Source: Sphaerochaetaceae bacterium
GTDB taxonomy: Bacteria; Spirochaetota; Spirochaetia; Sphaerochaetales; Sphaerochaetaceae
Reading direction: 5' to 3'
Assembly (NCBI GenBank): GCA_024405065.1
Contig: JAKSPF010000082.1
Coordinates: 1-5,853 of the forward strand
DNA length: 5,853 nt
Part shown: positions 5,826-5,853 of the stretch, piece by piece
Numbering within the stretch: position 1 is the stretch's first letter
Layout: each line of letters starts with the position of its first letter
Position numbers and translations under genes: made by a program
Notes under the pieces: generated by a model
What the model was told of the DNA's origin: nothing
What the model saw: only the letters and a program-made list of their open reading frames with translations
Database searches by the model: none

Positions 5826-5853
5826 TTAACGAGCAGATTCCTGCATCATTTTA
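5826..5853 (-). CDS. 3' end of a convergent gene cut by the window edge
   Basis: Reading leftwards from the edge, only one - strand frame is open. It gives KMMQESAR and a TAA stop at 5828-5826, ten bases before the terminator stem. The other two frames hit stops (TAA, TGA) at once. A stop placed just before a strong same-strand terminator is what the end of a real gene looks like. Eight residues are too few to name the product. Confidence 0.5.

Overview
The window looks like an ordinary chromosomal stretch from a spirochaete, most likely a host-associated Treponema. This is inferred from moderate-to-low GC, gene content, and a RecJ with an enlarged middle region and a DRDVDG first motif. I could not test it by a search. 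Five complete genes lie on the + strand. A sixth gene on the - strand is cut by the right edge.

Region 1-163 is regulatory. It holds two near-identical 29-base units at a 30-base period, then a strong sigma-70-type promoter (TTGACG, 17 bases, extended TACAAT) with a small palindrome in its spacer, then a good ribosome binding site. The promoter drives a compact cluster at 170-2249: a short D-3-phosphoglycerate dehydrogenase-like enzyme (serine synthesis), an Lrp/AsnC regulator 4 bases downstream, and the recombination mediator RecO 6 bases after that. The first 170 bases of recO contain a stable hairpin followed by six T, shaped like an intrinsic terminator. It could lower or tune recO relative to the two genes before it.

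A 70-base AT-rich gap (2250-2319) separates recO from recJ and may hold a weak promoter. recJ (2320-4449) encodes the 5'-3' single-strand DNA exonuclease of the RecFOR pathway, so recO and recJ are functional partners. Its DHH core is intact but is interrupted by about 145 extra residues. I read these as a possible degenerate DnaQ-like (DEDDh) exonuclease fold. This insert is the most interesting protein feature in the window. recJ overlaps the next gene by one base (TGATG). That gene encodes an exported membrane protein with a DUF4105/Lnb N-terminal domain (His80 and Cys177 as candidate active-site residues) and about five membrane segments.

The + strand cluster ends at 5750. Beyond it are an A15 run and a GC-rich hairpin (5780-5820), which together make a near-perfect intrinsic terminator for - strand transcription. 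The open frame ending at 5826 on that strand is probably the 3' end of a convergent gene. No mobile elements, CRISPR arrays, tRNAs or rRNAs were seen. I found no clear evidence of a new multi-gene system; the points worth checking are the RecJ insert, the intragenic hairpin and the repeat/promoter region.
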